A stretch of DNA of 39,965 nucleotides from an uncultured Veillonellaceae bacterium. GTDB lineage: Bacteria > Bacillota > Negativicutes > Selenomonadales > Selenomonadaceae. The notes beneath the pieces are model-generated. The model saw nothing but the letters and a program-made list of their open reading frames with translations, searched no databases and was not told the origin of the DNA. Made by a program: the position numbers and the translations under genes. Below, piece by piece: positions 39,672 through 39,965 of the stretch (position 1 is the first letter of the stretch; every line of letters starts with the position of its first letter). The stretch covers positions 8,854 to 48,818 of the forward strand of contig CADCIX010000019.1 in the NCBI GenBank assembly GCA_902801565.1. The letters are read 5' to 3'.

Positions 39672-39965
39672 ATGAACATCGCTGAAGCCACGCGTTCTCG
39701 TTTGGTGGGTGCCATTGGCACAATGACACCCACGGATTTTTCCAAGGACCCAGGCAAACACTTTATCCGGAATCGCAAGCTGCCCTTTCAGGCTCTGCTC
39801 TTGCTCAAGATCTCGTCCGCCAAAGGCAGTCTGCCGGAAGAAATTCGTCACTTCCATGTCAGCAAGGGAGTCTCTCCTGAGGATGCACCCTCCAAATCTT
39901 CTTATATCCAGCAATGCGGCAAACTCTCCGAGGATGCATTTCCGACGTTGTTGCACAAGTTCAAT
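39672..39965 (+). CDS. IS4-family transposase, N-terminal part
   Basis: An open frame from the ATG at 39672, six bases after AAGGAGG, to the window edge (98 codons). The sequence DPGKHFIRNRKLPFQALLLL followed by SAKGSLPEEIRHFHV is the N-terminal helical region of IS4-type transposases (FxRNRKLxF pattern); the DDE catalytic core would lie further on. The promoter is weak: TTGACA (39610-39615) with no good -10. Whether the element is complete cannot be judged. Confidence 0.8.
   Translation, partial: MNIAEATRSRLVGAIGTMTPTDFSKDPGKHFIRNRKLPFQALLLLKISSAKGSLPEEIRHFHVSKGVSPEDAPSKSSYIQQCGKLSEDAFPTLLHKFN

Larger units (their letters stand above)
39520..39965 (+). mobile_element. IS4-type insertion sequence, left end (cut by window)
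   Basis: The element seems to begin near TGTCGTTAAGTTAAG (39521-39535), a common end for Firmicutes IS4-type elements as I recall. A 22-bp perfect palindrome (39547-39568) and a hairpin CACCTT-gaaaa-AAGGTG with a T7 run (39573-39598) precede the transposase; the latter would stop transcription entering from outside. The right end lies beyond the window, so the exact borders and target duplication cannot be seen. Confidence 0.6.

Noticed and set aside
1..39965. CRISPR arrays, tRNA, rRNA or prophage structural genes
   Set aside because: No regularly spaced repeats, no complete cloverleaf, no rRNA signature and no phage-type genes were seen anywhere in the window.

Overview
The window fits a member of the Negativicutes, most likely family Selenomonadaceae (Selenomonas/Mitsuokella type); this is inferred from gene content. 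The gene set is Firmicutes-like: a SigH sigma factor, T-box control of pheST, RecX beside RecA, a YneA-like LysM protein, Mini-RNase III, ThyX, and LexA boxes of the GAAC-N4-GTTC type. It is combined with envelope parts that need an outer membrane: an RND efflux pump and an AIDA-like autotransporter with a C-terminal beta-barrel. Pyruvate:ferredoxin oxidoreductase indicates anaerobic metabolism. TTG start codons with good Shine-Dalgarno sites are common.

Layout. 1-5.5 kb: the end of a repeat, dapB, the large nifJ (PFOR) gene with a structured leader, a LexA-controlled yneA-like gene and a divergent 86-codon gene of unknown function. 5.5-6.0 kb: a small AT-rich accessory patch with an apparently intact small RNA gene in front of a truncated Abi_2 (AbiF/AbiD-type) gene, ended by a palindromic mini-repeat. 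6-9.1 kb: two SigH-family sigma factors flank a cobalamin-riboswitch-controlled, exported CbiK-type chelatase. 9.2-13.8 kb: an RND inner-membrane pump and lipoprotein adaptor operon without an outer-membrane channel gene. 13.8-16.9 kb: a duplicated autotransporter locus, one copy reduced to a remnant and the other apparently phase-variable through a 9-base homopolymer, with an Rpn/PD-(D/E)XK nuclease gene between them. 16.9-17.2 kb: a small exported Cys/His-rich protein behind a Pho-box-like promoter.

17.2-25.8 kb is a housekeeping block on the minus strand: pheS-pheT-zapA-ACT-UPF0210 behind a T-box leader, and tsaE-tsaB-rimI-tsaD for the t6A tRNA modification. After a FliD-like orphan gene (+), recA-recX follow with a LexA-controlled promoter. 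28.7-35.9 kb looks like one long minus-strand operon: ispD, ispF, a diguanylate cyclase, cysE, cysS, mrnC, thyX, rlmB.

35.9-40 kb is accessory DNA. It holds a MITE-like repeat, a damaged ribbon-helix-helix gene next to an intact class III Fic AMP-transferase, four small genes (alpha/beta hydrolase, TIGR04076-type protein, divergent peptide deformylase, GNAT acetyltransferase), and the left end of an IS4-type insertion sequence cut by the window edge.

The best candidates for new biology are the poly-G contingency autotransporter with its duplicate and interposed Rpn nuclease, the orphaned Abi_2-associated small RNA, the Pho-box small secreted protein, the SigH paralogue with a SigH-type promoter, the four consecutive hairpins between pheS and pheT, and a family of hairpin repeats placed beside gene ends. 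No tRNA, rRNA or CRISPR array was seen.
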